Positions 63,828-64,000 of a DNA stretch of 64,000 nucleotides are shown here, piece after piece (position 1 is the stretch's first letter; each line of letters starts with the position of its first letter). The notes under the pieces are model-generated. The model saw nothing but the letters and a program-made list of their open reading frames with translations. It had not been told where the DNA came from and did not search any database. The stretch comes from [Clostridium] citroniae WAL-17108. GTDB lineage: Bacteria > Bacillota > Clostridia > Lachnospirales > Lachnospiraceae. Where the stretch lies: positions 62,001 through 126,000 of the forward strand of contig NZ_JH376429.1 of the NCBI RefSeq assembly GCF_000233455.1. The letters are read 5' to 3'. Both the position numbers and the translations under genes were made by a program.

Positions 63828-64000
63828 TAAGTTGTCTCCTTTCCGCTCACCAAACTGATCTTTCCAGGCAATATAATCTTTGTACCCGGAAGTCGGTTGT
63901 TTTTCTTTTTAAACTGATAAGTAAGGTTTGACCTTGCTTTCTTTTCTGAAACTGCCCGTGTGGAAGCAATCCAGCGATTTGCAACACAGTTGTCAAATTC
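63827..64000 (-). CDS. partial phage gene at the right window edge
   Basis: 57 C-terminal residues without a start in the window: EFDNCVANRWIASTRAVSEK, KARSNLTYQFKKKNNRLPGT and an end KISLVSGKETT. Basic; too short to assign. Shares a TAATG overlap with the next gene. Confidence 0.6.
   Translation of the reverse strand, partial: EFDNCVANRWIASTRAVSEKKARSNLTYQFKKKNNRLPGTKIILPGKISLVSGKETT

Larger units (their letters stand above)
12612..64000. mobile_element. siphovirus-type prophage (right end beyond window)
   Basis: All genes from here to the right edge are on the minus strand, tightly packed and often overlapping by 1-8 bases. Order in transcription: replication and accessory genes, nucleases, RNA-polymerase-like protein, packaging, portal, protease-capsid, connectors, major tail protein, chaperones, endolysin, tape measure, baseplate and fibres, DGR, holin. 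No integrase, repressor or attachment repeat is visible. At least 51 kb of phage sequence is present, large for a temperate siphovirus. The exact left boundary is not determined. Confidence 0.93.

Noticed and set aside
1..64000. tRNA, rRNA or integrase genes
   Set aside because: None found by reading both strands; integrase, repressor and attachment sites presumably lie beyond the right edge.

Overview
The window reads as a chromosome segment of a gut Lachnospiraceae-type Firmicute carrying a large, almost complete prophage. The evidence is clostridial-style strong AGGAGG ribosome binding sites, lipoprotein signal peptides, a RbsABC-type sugar importer with a LacI regulator, and phage genes of the kind common in Clostridia (DUF6353, DUF3310, DUF4839, DUF5662 and DUF6906-like proteins). 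The genus is not decided by the sequence.

Bases 1-7700 hold a minus-strand catabolic operon: a LacI-family regulator behind a good promoter and a perfect palindromic operator, then permease, sugar-binding lipoprotein, ATPase, a cupin-like protein, an SDR oxidoreductase and a ManD/RspA-like dehydratase that runs off the left edge. Large palindromes lie between permease and binding protein and between binding protein and ATPase. Bases 7795-11964 hold a large lipoprotein, a class C beta-lactamase-fold hydrolase (the only plus-strand gene I accept) and a type I signal peptidase. Two related terminator hairpins (12187-12348) lie between these host genes and the phage.

From about 12600 to the right edge everything is a siphovirus-type prophage transcribed on the minus strand. 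The right edge cuts a phage gene; integrase and repressor are not in the window. Read right to left (early to late): small accessory and membrane proteins (64-59.4 kb); a 1366-residue fusion of SF3 helicase, PrimPol and family B DNA polymerase; an ssDNA-binding-like protein, an N6 methylase-like protein and an SF2 helicase; many small genes with a LemA-like protein, a HAD fusion and a MazG-like protein (54-45.4 kb); an iteron-rich non-coding region (45138-45426) that may be an origin; a lipoprotein/membrane pair; two nucleases; a 915-residue protein with both double-psi beta-barrel signatures of a single-chain YonO/QDE-1-like RNA polymerase; then packaging, portal, protease-capsid fusion, connectors, major tail protein, chaperones, endolysin, tape measure and baseplate/fibre genes, a complete diversity-generating retroelement (DGR) and the holin region.

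The strongest unusual observations are: (1) the YonO-like RNA polymerase within the virion gene region; (2) a likely programmed -1 frameshift at the end of both the major capsid and the major tail gene, each leading into paralogous C-terminal extensions, the capsid one having no ATG of its own; (3) the DGR, in which all 16 template/variable-repeat mismatches fall on template adenines; and (4) two giant fused reading frames (helicase-PrimPol-polymerase and protease-capsid), each keeping an internal in-frame ribosome binding site and ATG at the fusion joint, which suggests two products from each.
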